NCBI GenBank assembly: GCA_001509375.1
Contig: LGFT01000008.1
Span: 1-64,000 of the forward strand
From: Methanothrix harundinacea
Lineage (GTDB): Archaea; Halobacteriota; Methanosarcinia; Methanotrichales; Methanotrichaceae
DNA length: 64,000 nucleotides
Direction: 5' to 3'
A model generated the notes under the pieces. That model ran no database searches and was not told the DNA's origin. It saw nothing but the letters and a program-made list of their open reading frames with translations. Position numbers and translations under genes: made by a program. This document shows, piece by piece, positions 8,926 to 17,412 of this stretch. Within the stretch, counting starts at the first letter, position 1; every line of letters starts with the position of its first letter.

Positions 8926-10194
8926 ATGGCAGCACAGAAGCCACACATGAACCTGGCGTTCATTGGACACGTCGACCACGGGAAGTCCACTCTAGTGGGC
9001 AGACTGATGTTCGAGTCCGGCGCCGTTTCTCCACATATCATCGAGCAGTACAAGAAAGAGGCCGAGTCCAAGGGTAAGGGGTCTTTCGAGTTCGCCTGGG
9101 TGATGGACAGCCTGAAAGAGGAGCGGGAGAGGGGCGTCACCATCGACATCGGTCATCAGAGGTTCGACACCGACAAGTACTACTTCACAATCGTGGACTG
9201 TCCCGGACATAGAGATTTCATCAAGAACATGATCACCGGCGCGAGCCAGGCAGACGCCGCTGTTCTGGTGATCGCAGCCCCCGACGGCGTCATGGCCCAG
9301 ACGAGAGAGCACGTCTTCTTGGCCAGGACCCTGGGGATCAACCAGCTGATCATAGCCGTCAACAAGATGGACGCTGCTAAGTACAGCGAGCAGAGGTTTA
9401 ACGAGGTGAAGGAGGAGGTCGGAAAGCTCCTCCAGATGGTCGGATACAAGGTTGCAGATATACCCTTCTTGCCAGTATCCGCCTTCGTCGGCGACAACGT
9501 CATCGCTCGCGGCGACAACCTCACCTGGTATACCGGACCCAACCTTCTCGAGACGCTCAACAACCTGAAGGAGCCCGAGAAGCCGACGAACCTGCCCCTC
9601 AGACTTCCCGTCCAGGACGTCTACACCATCTCTGGCGTAGGGACCGTTCCCGTGGGGCGGGTTGAGACCGGGATTATCAAGAAGGGCGACAAGATCATCT
9701 TCGAGCCCGCCAACGTCACCGGCGAGGTGAAGACGATCGAGATGCACCACGAAGAGGCCGACCAGGCTCTGCCCGGAGACAACATCGGCTGGAACGTGAG
9801 GGGCGTCGGAAGAAAGGATATTCGGAGAGGCGATGTCTGTGGACATGTCGACTCGCCGCCCACGGTGGCCAAGGAGTTCACCGCCCAGCTCGTGGTCCTC
9901 CAACACCCGAGCGCCATCTCTGCGGGATACACCCCCGTCTTCCACTGCCACACCGCCCAGATCGCCTGCACCTTGACCGAGATCAAGGCCAAGCTCGATC
10001 CCAGGACCGGTGCGGTAAAGGAGCAGAACCCTGCCTTCATAAAAGCCGGCGATGCCGCCATAGTCACTGTGATGCCAACGAAGCCGATGGTGATCGAGAA
10101 GGTCAAGGAGATCCCCCAGCTGGGCAGGTTCGCCATAAGGGATATGGGCCAGACGATAGCAGCGGGCATGTGCATGAACATCACCCCCCGCTAA
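8926..10194 (+). CDS. tuf: Translation elongation factor aEF-1alpha
   Basis: This GTPase delivers aminoacyl-tRNA to the ribosome. GHVDHGKS (14-21), DCPGHRDF and NKMD are the G1, G3 and G4 motifs. Domains II and III are complete at 422 residues, and the C-terminus ends in the usual IAAGMCMNI stretch. A strong ribosome binding site (GGAGGAGAT) is placed a few bases before the ATG. An AT-rich element (GATTTAAAC, near 8870) could give it its own promoter in addition to readthrough from fusA. The S10 gene follows after 25 bp. Confidence 0.97.
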   Translation: MAAQKPHMNLAFIGHVDHGKSTLVGRLMFESGAVSPHIIEQYKKEAESKGKGSFEFAWVMDSLKEERERGVTIDIGHQRFDTDKYYFTIVDCPGHRDFIKNMITGASQADAAVLVIAAPDGVMAQTREHVFLARTLGINQLIIAVNKMDAAKYSEQRFNEVKEEVGKLLQMVGYKVADIPFLPVSAFVGDNVIARGDNLTWYTGPNLLETLNNLKEPEKPTNLPLRLPVQDVYTISGVGTVPVGRVETGIIKKGDKIIFEPANVTGEVKTIEMHHEEADQALPGDNIGWNVRGVGRKDIRRGDVCGHVDSPPTVAKEFTAQLVVLQHPSAISAGYTPVFHCHTAQIACTLTEIKAKLDPRTGAVKEQNPAFIKAGDAAIVTVMPTKPMVIEKVKEIPQLGRFAIRDMGQTIAAGMCMNITPR

Positions 10195-10219
10195 CTCAAA
10201 TTTTCACGGTGTTTGAGTT

Positions 10220-10528
10220 ATGCAGAAGGCAAGAATACGGCTATCTGGGACAGACCCCCGCTCCTTGGACGATATATGCAGCCAGGTACGAGGGATCGCC
10301 CAGAGGACGGGCGTGCACATGGCGGGACCGATTCCGCTCCCCACAAAAAGGATGGTAGTTCCCACGAGAAAGAGCCCCGACGGGGAGGGAACCGCCACCT
10401 GGGATCATTGGGAGATGAGGGTGCACAAGCGGATGATCGACCTGGACGCCGACGAGCGGGCCCTGCGTCAGCTGATGCGGATCCAGGTTCCCAAGAACGT
10501 GAACATCGAGATAGTGCTGGAATCCTAG
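10220..10528 (+). CDS. rps10: Small ribosomal subunit protein S10 (uS10)
   Basis: A 102-residue ribosomal protein with the archaeal S10 pattern: [28 protein letters not shown] (the loop that reaches into the head of the 30S subunit) and the C-terminal [13 protein letters not shown]. Position after EF-1alpha is widely conserved in archaea. The stop codon is only two bases from the first base of a tRNA-Arg gene, so the mRNA and the tRNA may come from one transcript processed by RNase P. Confidence 0.96.
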   Translation: MQKARIRLSGTDPRSLDDICSQVRGIAQRTGVHMAGPIPLPTKRMVVPTRKSPDGEGTATWDHWEMRVHKRMIDLDADERALRQLMRIQVPKNVNIEIVLES

Positions 10529-10530
10529 CT

Positions 10531-10604
10531 GGACTCGTAGTATAGTCTGGATAACACGGAGGCCTCCGGAGCCTCAGTCCCGGGTTCAAATCCCGGCGAG
10601 TCCG
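10531..10604 (+). tRNA. tRNA-Arg (anticodon CCG)
   Basis: A complete 74-nt cloverleaf. The acceptor stem GGACTCG pairs perfectly with CGAGTCC, with discriminator G and no encoded CCA. The anticodon stem GAGGC/GCCTC encloses CTCCGGA, giving anticodon CCG for codon CGG. The T stem CCGGG/CCCGG encloses TTCAAAT, and the variable loop is AGTC. The D stem GTAT/ACAC contains one A-C mismatch at the third pair. No intron is seen. It begins two bases after the rps10 stop. Confidence 0.93.
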
Positions 10605-10608
10605 CTAC

Positions 10609-10632
10609 GACCCTTTTTTGTTTTTGTTTTGT
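10609..10632 (+). terminator. T-rich terminator after tRNA-Arg
   Basis: Two T tracts (six and five T) followed by TTTT within 10614-10630 directly after the tRNA match archaeal intrinsic termination, which relies on oligo-T without a needed hairpin. It would close the fusA-tuf-rps10-tRNA unit. Confidence 0.65.
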
Positions 10633-10754
10633 CCCGTTCTGTCTCGACCTCTTCTCTGTTGAGATCTACCCGTTCAGCCACTCCCTATTTTTACCGATCA
10701 TCGGCAAAAGGTTCATAGCCTCCCAGGTTTCCTCTCTATCTCAGAGAAGGATCG

Positions 10755-11048
10755 GTGTGGATAACGATGATTACAGGAAAAGATGTGGATCACATAAGCT
10801 GGCTCGCCAGCATAAAGGTCGTCGAGGAGGAGAAGGAGTGCTTCGTCGCCTCGTTCAACTCGGTCCTCGATTACTTCCATCAGCTCGACGAGCTCGACAC
10901 CGAGGACGTGGAGCCCACCTACCGGGTCGTCGACCTCACCAATGTCTTCCGGGAGGACGAGGTCTCGGAGTCCTTGTCCCAGGAGGAGTCGCTGAGAAAC
11001 GCTTCTAGGACGGAGAAGGGCTACTTTAAGAGCCCCAGGATCGTGTGA
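10755..11048 (+). CDS. gatC: Asp/Glu-tRNA amidotransferase subunit C
   Basis: GatC is the small subunit that wraps around GatA in the GatCAB complex, which amidates Asp-tRNA(Asn) or Glu-tRNA(Gln). The pattern DHISWLASIKV at the N-terminus, the helix with FNSVLDYFHQLDELDTEDVEPTYRVVDLTNVFREDE and the C-terminal RTEKGYFKSPRIV are typical. The frame opens with GTG at 10755, which has GAGAAGG just upstream; ATG at 10767 would also give a sensible protein starting MITGKDVDH. The end overlaps the gatA start by 4 bp. Genes gatC, gatA and gatB form one operon. Confidence 0.92.
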   Translation: MWITMITGKDVDHISWLASIKVVEEEKECFVASFNSVLDYFHQLDELDTEDVEPTYRVVDLTNVFREDEVSESLSQEESLRNASRTEKGYFKSPRIV

Positions 11049-12481
11049 TCTCGATGTTGAGAGAGCTGAAGGGGGATCTGGCGGCGGGGGCTTCGGCCGA
11101 GGAGAGGGTCGCATCACTATTCGAGAAGATCAAAAAAAGCAAGCTCAACGCTTACAACATTCTGTCCGAGGATTCCGCCCTCAAAAGGGCCCGGGAGTTT
11201 GACAAGGCGCCCTGGGGGGGGCTTATGGCCGGAGTCCCCATAGCCATCAAAAGCTCCATATCGACGAGGGGGATCGAGACCAACTGCTCTTCCCGGATCC
11301 TCTCCGGCTACGTCCCCCCCTACGACGCTCACGTCATAGACCAGCTTAAGGAAGAGGGCGCCATCATCATCGGCAAGACGAACATGGACGAGTTCGCCAT
11401 GGGTACCTCCACCGAGACGAGCTACTTCGGCCCGACGAGAAACCCCTGGGACACCGATCGAGTCCCCGGCGGTTCCTCCGGCGGTTCCGCCGCGGCCGTA
11501 GCTGCGGGGGAGGCACCGTGCGCTCTCGGATCTGACACCGGCGGGTCGATCAGGTGTCCCGCCTCCTTCTGTGGGATCGTCGGCCTCAAGCCCACATACG
11601 GCCTCGTCTCTCGTTACGGCCTCGTCAGCTACGCCAACAGTCTGGAGCAGATTGGGCCCCTGACAGCGAACGTCGAGGACGCAGCCCTGGTGATGGAGGT
11701 GATCGCGGGCCACGACCCCCAGGACTCGACCTCCGTCAACTCCGATGGGGGGTACATCTCGGGCCTCGGCGACGGCGTAGAGGGGCTCGTTTGTGGCGTT
11801 CCAAAAGAGTACTTCGGCGAGGGGGTTGATCCACTGGTCGAGAAGGCGGTCTGGGACGCCATATCGAAGCTAGTGGAGCTGGGGGCGTCCTGGAAGGAGG
11901 TGAGCCTTCCCCACACCAAGTACGCGCTTGCAGCATACTACATCATCGCCATGAGCGAGGCCTCCTCGAACCTGGCTCGGTTCGACGGCCTCCGCTACGG
12001 CCTCCGGCTCGGAACCGACCAGGACTGGCATACCACCTTCTCCGAGATCCGGGCCGCAGGCTTCGGCTCCGAGGTGAAGAGGAGGATCCTCCTCGGGACC
12101 TACGCCCTCTCCGCTGGATACTACGGCAGATACTACCTCAAAGCCCTCAAGGTGAGAACCCTCATCAAACAGGACTTCGAGAGGGTCCTTGCGGCTGGCG
12201 GGGCCGACATCCTGGTGACCCCCACCATGCCCTTCCCCGCCTTCAAGATCGGCGAGAGGATCGAGGACCCCCTCTCGCTGTATATGGCTGACGTCTTCAC
12301 CGTACCCATAAACCTGGCAGGGGTTCCCGCGATATCTGTCCCATGCGGCTTTGCCGGCGGCCTTCCCATCGGCCTTCAGATCATCGGCCGTCACTTCGAT
12401 GAGATTGGTGTCCTCAGGACCGCCAAGGCCTACGAGGACGCGACGCCGTACCACGAGGCCGTACCAAAGGAGGTGGTCTGA
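11045..12481 (+). CDS. gatA: Asp/Glu-tRNA amidotransferase subunit A
   Basis: GatA releases ammonia from glutamine for transamidation. It has the amidase signature triad: Lys near 69 (AIKSS), the cis-Ser in GGSSGGS (142-148) and the nucleophile in GSDTGGSIRCPASFCG (near 168). The full length of 478 residues is normal. The GTG at 11045 overlaps the gatC stop; an ATG at 11054 is a possible start. It ends one base before gatB. Archaeal GatCAB acts mainly on Asp-tRNA(Asn), with GatDE on Glu-tRNA(Gln), by known division of labour. Confidence 0.96.
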   Translation: MISMLRELKGDLAAGASAEERVASLFEKIKKSKLNAYNILSEDSALKRAREFDKAPWGGLMAGVPIAIKSSISTRGIETNCSSRILSGYVPPYDAHVIDQLKEEGAIIIGKTNMDEFAMGTSTETSYFGPTRNPWDTDRVPGGSSGGSAAAVAAGEAPCALGSDTGGSIRCPASFCGIVGLKPTYGLVSRYGLVSYANSLEQIGPLTANVEDAALVMEVIAGHDPQDSTSVNSDGGYISGLGDGVEGLVCGVPKEYFGEGVDPLVEKAVWDAISKLVELGASWKEVSLPHTKYALAAYYIIAMSEASSNLARFDGLRYGLRLGTDQDWHTTFSEIRAAGFGSEVKRRILLGTYALSAGYYGRYYLKALKVRTLIKQDFERVLAAGGADILVTPTMPFPAFKIGERIEDPLSLYMADVFTVPINLAGVPAISVPCGFAGGLPIGLQIIGRHFDEIGVLRTAKAYEDATPYHEAVPKEVV

Positions 12482-12482
12482 T

Positions 12483-13901
12483 ATGGCCGAAAAAGACGTC
12501 ATCATAGGCCTGGAGGTCCACGTCCAGCTGAACAAATTGAACTCTAAGCTCTTCTGCGGCTGCTCCACCGACTATCACGACTCGCCCCCCAACACCCACA
12601 CCTGTCCCGTCTGTCTCGGTCTCCCCGGCACCCTTCCCGTCGTGAATAAAAGGGCTGTCGAGTACGCCATCAGGGTAGCTCTGGCCCTCAACTGCGATAT
12701 TCAGGGAGAGACCCTATTCTACCGGAAGAACTACTACTACCCCGACCTTCCCAAGGCATTTCAGATAACTCAGTACGACTTCCCTCTGGGGCTCGGAGGC
12801 CACATCCTGATCAAGGGCGAGGATGGAGAGGAGAAGACCATCAGGATCACCAGGGTCCACATGGAAGAGGACCCCGGAAGGCTCGTCCATGCCGGGACGA
12901 TCGACCGGGCCAAGTACTCAATGGTCGACTACAACCGGTGCGGCATGCCCCTTCTCGAGGTGGTGACAGAACCGGACCTCCGGTCTCCCAAAGAGGCGAG
13001 GTCCTTCCTCGATAAACTCCGGAACATCCTCGAGTACCTGGACGTCTTCGACGGGAACCTCGAGGGCGCCATGAGGATCGACTCGAACATCTCCCTTGTG
13101 GGCGGCGAGAGGGCCGAAGTGAAGAACATATCGAGCCACAAGGGGGTCGAGAAGGCCCTCGCCTACGAGATCACGAGGCAGAGGAGCGCCCGGAGGAGGG
13201 GGGTCGCCCAGGTCCAGGAGACTCGCCACTACGACGAACTCCGGAGTATCACCGTCTCCATCAGGACGAAGGAGGAGGCTCACGACTACCGCTACTTCCC
13301 CGAGCCAGACCTCGTCCCCATGAGGATCGCCGACTGGGTGCCGAGGGTGGAGGCGGAGCTTCCAGAGCTTCCGGACGCCAAAAGGGAGAGGTTCGTCGCA
13401 GAGTACGGGATCGCCGATGATCACGCCAAGTCCCTCACCTCTGAGATCAGGGTCGCCAACTTTTATGAGGATGTGGCAAAGAGGGCCCCCCCGAGGCTCG
13501 CGGCGGTCTGGATCGCCGACGTCCTCAAGGGGGAGCTGAACTACCGGGACGTCACCATTGACAAATTCAGTCCCGACCATATGGTCGAGATCCTGGGTAT
13601 GCTGGAGAAGAGAACGATCACGGAGAAGGGAGCCGTCGAGGTGATTCGCATCATCCTCGACACTGGCGGAGATCCTTCCGAGGTAGTGGAGGCGGGGGGT
13701 CTCGCCAAGGCCGAGGACGATGCTGTTAAGGAGGCGGTTTTCGCCGCGGTTGCTGAGTGCTCCCAGGCGGTGGCCGACTATAGAAGCGGAAACGAGAAGG
13801 CTATCAACTTCATCGTCGGGATGGTCATGAAGAAGACCCGGGGGAGGGCAGATCCTGGGGAGGCGAACCGGCTCGTAAAAGAGGCCCTGGAAGAGATCTG
13901 A
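12483..13901 (+). CDS. gatB: Asp/Glu-tRNA amidotransferase subunit B
   Basis: GatB activates the mischarged tRNA by phosphorylation and accepts ammonia from GatA. The N-terminus IIGLEVHVQL, the Cys-rich CGC...THTCPVCLGLPGTLPVVN zinc site and YYPDLPKAFQITQYD are diagnostic. The C-terminal YqeY-like helical tail ends with GRADPGEANRLVKEAL. I use the ATG at 12483 (472 residues), preceded by AGGAGGTGGT; the frame is open further upstream but only within gatA. A T-rich terminator follows the gene. Confidence 0.96.
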   Translation: MAEKDVIIGLEVHVQLNKLNSKLFCGCSTDYHDSPPNTHTCPVCLGLPGTLPVVNKRAVEYAIRVALALNCDIQGETLFYRKNYYYPDLPKAFQITQYDFPLGLGGHILIKGEDGEEKTIRITRVHMEEDPGRLVHAGTIDRAKYSMVDYNRCGMPLLEVVTEPDLRSPKEARSFLDKLRNILEYLDVFDGNLEGAMRIDSNISLVGGERAEVKNISSHKGVEKALAYEITRQRSARRRGVAQVQETRHYDELRSITVSIRTKEEAHDYRYFPEPDLVPMRIADWVPRVEAELPELPDAKRERFVAEYGIADDHAKSLTSEIRVANFYEDVAKRAPPRLAAVWIADVLKGELNYRDVTIDKFSPDHMVEILGMLEKRTITEKGAVEVIRIILDTGGDPSEVVEAGGLAKAEDDAVKEAVFAAVAECSQAVADYRSGNEKAINFIVGMVMKKTRGRADPGEANRLVKEALEEI

Positions 13902-13913
13902 GGTGTGTGTGTT

Positions 13914-13964
13914 GGGGGGGGCAACGGGCTCGCCCGCCCCGACGTATTTTTTCCTCTTTTTTTG
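13914..13964 (+). terminator. Terminator after gatB operon
   Basis: A GC-rich stretch that can fold (G run at 13914-13921 with GCCCGCCCC at 13932-13940) is followed by TTTTTT and TTTTTTT. It lies between two convergent genes and may end both transcripts. Confidence 0.55.
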
Positions 13965-13981
13965 TCCTACCCTTACATTTT

Positions 13982-15088
13982 TTAGGCATCGTCCTCAGGA
14001 CCGAAGTGGATCGCCCAGAGCCATCCACCCTGGCCCTGAGCGAATACCCAGATCTTTCCAATACCGTCATAGACGGCCGTCGGCTGCCCTGATATGGAGC
14101 CCTTGAGGCTCTCGCCGGCCACCCAACCTTCGCCGCCGTTTTCGAGGTGCAAGAGCTCACCTTCCAATACTCCGAAGAGGTGGATCGTGCCTTCTTCGAT
14201 GACCACCGCTGGGGCTGAGTCGATCCTCTGGTCTATCGTACTGAAGGATCCTTCGCCGTTATCGGGGTCGAGGGTCACGTAACCGATCTCGCCCCCAGAG
14301 TTGAGGGCGAAGAGGTGAATCAGCTCGCCGTCAGAGGCCGCCGCCGGGGGTGAGGCGAAGGACCATTCGAGGGGCTGCCATCCCTCCCAATCAGGCAGCT
14401 CCCCCGACCCGGCGGGGGGGAGTTCTGCGGAGTTCCAGATGAGAGCTTTGGAGCCGTCCAGGGCGAAGACGTATATCTTCTCTGCGTGGATGACCGCCGC
14501 AGGCCTCGATCCGATCTCCCCCTCCATCGAGATCCAGTTCTCGGTCCGATCGCAGGCGACTTTTCCGTCGCACCCCCAGCACCTCTTGTAGAGGCAGTGG
14601 TTTGTGGGGCCCCAGGTGAAGAAGTGATAGTCGCCGTCTTTCGACCCTGTCGATACCGCCGCCAGCTCGTACTTTCTAAAGTGGACCCCACCGAGGTTCT
14701 TGTTGTAGGGGGGCGGGCCGAATACGGTGGTCCAGTCTGACCAAGTCTCCTGGCCCTGGAGGCGGATGTGCCATAGCTCGTTGTCGTTTCCTCCTGAAAA
14801 GATGTCGACAAACCCCTCTAACGGAGATATGGCCAAGGGACCAGTGGTGAGCCTCACTCCTTTCAGGGTGATCCAGCTCGACCATCCCGTCTCGGTCCGG
14901 AACTGGACCCGTTTTACCGAGGGCAAAAGTCCCTGGGGTTCGGTGGACGTTCCGATGACCAGCGCCGGCTCTGACGTATCGGTTCCGGATCTGACCTTAT
15001 CGAATTCCGCCATCTGACCCGCCGACAGCCCCGCCAGGAGGAGGGCAGCCAGAAGGGCGCAAAGGTGGGTTTTTGCCCTCAATGTCAC
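13982..15088 (-). CDS. Secreted beta-propeller-like protein
   Basis: A 368-residue exported protein. It starts with a signal peptide (TLRAKTHLCALLAALLLAGLSAG, short basic end and hydrophobic core). The mature part contains repeated blade-like units with tryptophan motifs such as GWSSWITL, ETWSDWTTV and EGWQPL, and repeated phrases of the type PAAVI..EKIYVFA and PAVVIEEGTIHLFG. These resemble PLL/tachylectin-type propellers that bind sugars, but no ligand can be assigned. The GTG at 15088 is chosen because GGAGGCGA lies just before it; the frame extends upstream without a ribosome binding site. A CYKRCWGCDGKVAC segment could form disulfides. It is convergent with gatB. Confidence 0.75.
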   Translation of the reverse strand: MTLRAKTHLCALLAALLLAGLSAGQMAEFDKVRSGTDTSEPALVIGTSTEPQGLLPSVKRVQFRTETGWSSWITLKGVRLTTGPLAISPLEGFVDIFSGGNDNELWHIRLQGQETWSDWTTVFGPPPYNKNLGGVHFRKYELAAVSTGSKDGDYHFFTWGPTNHCLYKRCWGCDGKVACDRTENWISMEGEIGSRPAAVIHAEKIYVFALDGSKALIWNSAELPPAGSGELPDWEGWQPLEWSFASPPAAASDGELIHLFALNSGGEIGYVTLDPDNGEGSFSTIDQRIDSAPAVVIEEGTIHLFGVLEGELLHLENGGEGWVAGESLKGSISGQPTAVYDGIGKIWVFAQGQGGWLWAIHFGPEDDA

Positions 15089-15265
15089 TTCGCCTCCAGA
15101 CTGAAGTTGGTCGGGATGGTATATCCGATTTCCGCATCGCTGTATCAATTCGAAAATACCACATAGCAATGTCTCCATATCTTATCGTCGATGATCTGGG
15201 GACGTTGTAGGCGATCGATTGATATTTATCGTACAAGAGTGTGAGAGAGTTCTGGTTGATTGCCT

Positions 15266-16570
15266 ATGTTTGACTACTGGAACCCGCACATCGAACGCAT
15301 GCCCCCGGAGGATCTCTCCAAGCTCCAGGAGGAACGGCTCAAATCGATGGTCCATTACGTCTACGATCATTCTCCCTTCTACAAAGAGAGGTTCAAAGAG
15401 GCAGGGGTCAAGCCCGGGGATATAAAGATGCTTTCTGATCTGTCGAAGCTTCCCTTCACCTACAAAGTCGATCTCCGGAATACCTACCCCACGGGCATGT
15501 TCAGCCTGCCGAGAAACAGGGTTGTGCGGTACCACGTCTCCAGTGGCACTACAGGAAAGCCGACGGTCGTCGGCTACACAAAAGACGACATAGAGATGTG
15601 GTCGGACTCCCTGGCGAGGGCCCTCACCTCCATAGGCCTCGGCGCCGGGGACGTGATCCAGGTGGGGTACGGCTACGGCCTCTTCACCGGCGGCCTCGGC
15701 CTCCACTACGGGGCGGAGAAGATCGGGGCGACGGTCCTTCCCACCGGGACTGGGAACACCGAGCGGCAGATCATGCTGATGCAGGACTTGGGAAGCACCG
15801 CCATCGCCTGCACACCGTCCTACTTCCTCCACATAGCCGAGGTGGCGGAGAAGATGGGCGTATCCATCCAGGACGACACGAGCCTCAAGGTAGGGGTCTT
15901 CGGGGCGGAACCGTGGTCCGACGAGACCCGGAGGCGGATCGAGGAGGCGACGGGGATCAAGGCCTACGACATCTTCGGGACTAGCGAGATGAGCGGCCCC
16001 CTCTTCACCGAGTGCCAGGAGCAGAACGGGATTCACGTCTGGTCCGACATGTTCCTCATCGAGGTTATCGACCCCGAGACAGGAGAGCAGCTCCCTGACG
16101 GCGAGACGGGGGAGCTTGTGATCACGACCCTCAACAAGTGGGCGATCCCCCTCATCCGATACCGGATCGGCGATCTGACGGTGATCAACTCCGAGCCCTG
16201 CCCCTGCGGCCGGACCCACCCCAGGCTGATGAGGATTTTGGGGAGGACCGACGACATGATCGTGATCCGGGGCATCAACGTATTCCCGAGCCAGGTGGAG
16301 TCGGTGCTGATGACGATCCCCGAGGTGGGCGACCACTACCAGATCATCGTCGACCGGAAGGGGCCCCTGGACATCATGAAGGTGATGGTGGAGGTGACGG
16401 AGACGGGGTTCAGTGACAAGATCGCAGACCTGATGTCCCTATCCAAGAGGATATCGAAGGAGCTGAAGGGCGTCCTCAACGTCGTAGCCGACGTGGAGCT
16501 GGTGGAGCCTGGGACCATCCCGCGGTCCGAGGGGAAGGCCGTGAGGGTGATAGACAAGAGGAAGGTCTGA
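15266..16570 (+). CDS. paaK: Phenylacetate-CoA ligase family protein
   Basis: An adenylate-forming enzyme that makes aryl-CoA (classically phenylacetyl-CoA) from the acid, ATP and CoA. The P-loop-like motif is SSGTTGKPTVVGYT; the core has DIFGTSEMSGP and YRIGDLT, and the C-terminal domain has LGRTDDMIVIRGINVFPSQVE with the hinge Asp. Length of 434 residues is typical. I choose ATG at 15266; a TTG two codons upstream is also possible. It is followed after 65 bp by an ACT protein, a pairing common in archaea where aryl acids can be salvaged to aromatic amino acids with indolepyruvate oxidoreductase (iorAB lies at 35 kb here). Confidence 0.9.
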   Translation: MFDYWNPHIERMPPEDLSKLQEERLKSMVHYVYDHSPFYKERFKEAGVKPGDIKMLSDLSKLPFTYKVDLRNTYPTGMFSLPRNRVVRYHVSSGTTGKPTVVGYTKDDIEMWSDSLARALTSIGLGAGDVIQVGYGYGLFTGGLGLHYGAEKIGATVLPTGTGNTERQIMLMQDLGSTAIACTPSYFLHIAEVAEKMGVSIQDDTSLKVGVFGAEPWSDETRRRIEEATGIKAYDIFGTSEMSGPLFTECQEQNGIHVWSDMFLIEVIDPETGEQLPDGETGELVITTLNKWAIPLIRYRIGDLTVINSEPCPCGRTHPRLMRILGRTDDMIVIRGINVFPSQVESVLMTIPEVGDHYQIIVDRKGPLDIMKVMVEVTETGFSDKIADLMSLSKRISKELKGVLNVVADVELVEPGTIPRSEGKAVRVIDKRKV

Positions 16571-16635
16571 ACGGAAGGCGGGAAAGAAGCGAGAGCTGAA
16601 GGCGAGAAAGGACGGCAAAAAAGGAGGTGCGAAAA

Positions 16636-17070
16636 TTGGTGGCAATTAAGCAGATATCGTTATTCGTCGAGAACAAGCCCGGGAGGATGGCGAAGGTCTC
16701 CAAGACCTTATCCGACGCCGGGGTGAATATCAGGGCCCTTACCGTAGCCGAGGCCGGAGACTTCGGGGTCATTCGGATGGTCGTCGATGATCCCGAGAAG
16801 GGGTACCAGGTCCTCCACGACAACGGCTTCACCGTCTCCGAGACGGAGGTGTTGGCCGTCGAGATGAAGGACATCCCAGGGGGGCTGTACGAGATCGTGA
16901 ACACCCTGGGGGAGAGCAACGTCAACGTTGACTACGCCTACGCCTTCGTCACCACCAAGGCCGAGCGGGCGCTTCTGATAATTCGGGTCGACAACCTGGA
17001 GAAGGCGAGGGAAGTCCTCACGAGCGCCGGGGTGAAGCTGGCGACGAAGGACGAGATACAGAAGATATGA
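16636..17070 (+). CDS. Tandem ACT-domain amino-acid-binding protein
   Basis: A 144-residue protein with two ACT domains (about 1-70 and 70-144). The first has ISLFVENKPGRMAKVSKTLSDAGVNIRAL, the second IPGGLYEIVNTLGESNVNVDYAYAF. ACT domains bind amino acids as regulators, and stand-alone tandem ACT proteins often accompany paaK, as here. AGGAGGTG at 16621-16628 fits a TTG start at 16636 or a GTG at 16639. The last 45 bp of the gene are copied at 21516-21554, on the far side of an accessory island that starts right after this gene. Confidence 0.88.
   Translation: MVAIKQISLFVENKPGRMAKVSKTLSDAGVNIRALTVAEAGDFGVIRMVVDDPEKGYQVLHDNGFTVSETEVLAVEMKDIPGGLYEIVNTLGESNVNVDYAYAFVTTKAERALLIIRVDNLEKAREVLTSAGVKLATKDEIQKI
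17026..17064 (+). repeat. Left copy of flanking direct repeat (ACT gene 3' end)
   Basis: Positions 17026-17055 are identical over 30 nt to 21516-21545, and a further nine bases match at seven positions. This copy codes the end of the ACT protein (residues ...GVKLATKDE). The two copies bracket about 4.5 kb of unusual genes. Confidence 0.9.
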
Positions 17071-17194
17071 AGAAGGGATATCATGGGGTGGTGGTTGCCG
17101 CCAGATGGCGCTGAGAAAAGCTCGGTATCCACCACTATCTTACTATTTTCGATGATCTATTCTTTCCTGGTACGTGTTCGGCTGACCAGACCAG

Positions 17195-17286
17195 ATCGCC
17201 TCTGTGACGAGGGAAGAGCACGTAGGCGGGCAGACCTTCTATGGTCAGAGCCCAGCTAGATCTTGCGTGCCAGGTATCGGTTCTCC
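17195..17286 (-). pseudogene. Fragment of PatG C-terminal-like gene
   Basis: This stretch is about 88% identical to 19417-19508 inside the PatG-like gene 2.2 kb away and has the same orientation. It corresponds to the segment around NRYLARKICWALTIEGLPAYVLFPRHRG. At 17274-17283 it reads GAACCGATACC on the minus strand, keeping the extra C that is missing from the main copy. It carries its own one-base insertion (ATCTAGCTGGG against ATCTGCTGGG), which creates a stop. The rest of the 342-bp gap (17071-17412) shows no gene. Confidence 0.85.
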
Positions 17287-17412
17287 GGCTTTGAGGAGCT
17301 TTACATAGGGGTAATATCGTAAAGGTTGGTGGATTGATAGGTAAAATGGGATTCCATCACCTGACGACTCGACGACCCCTTAGGTGTATAGAATAGGAGT
17401 GGGGATACAGAA

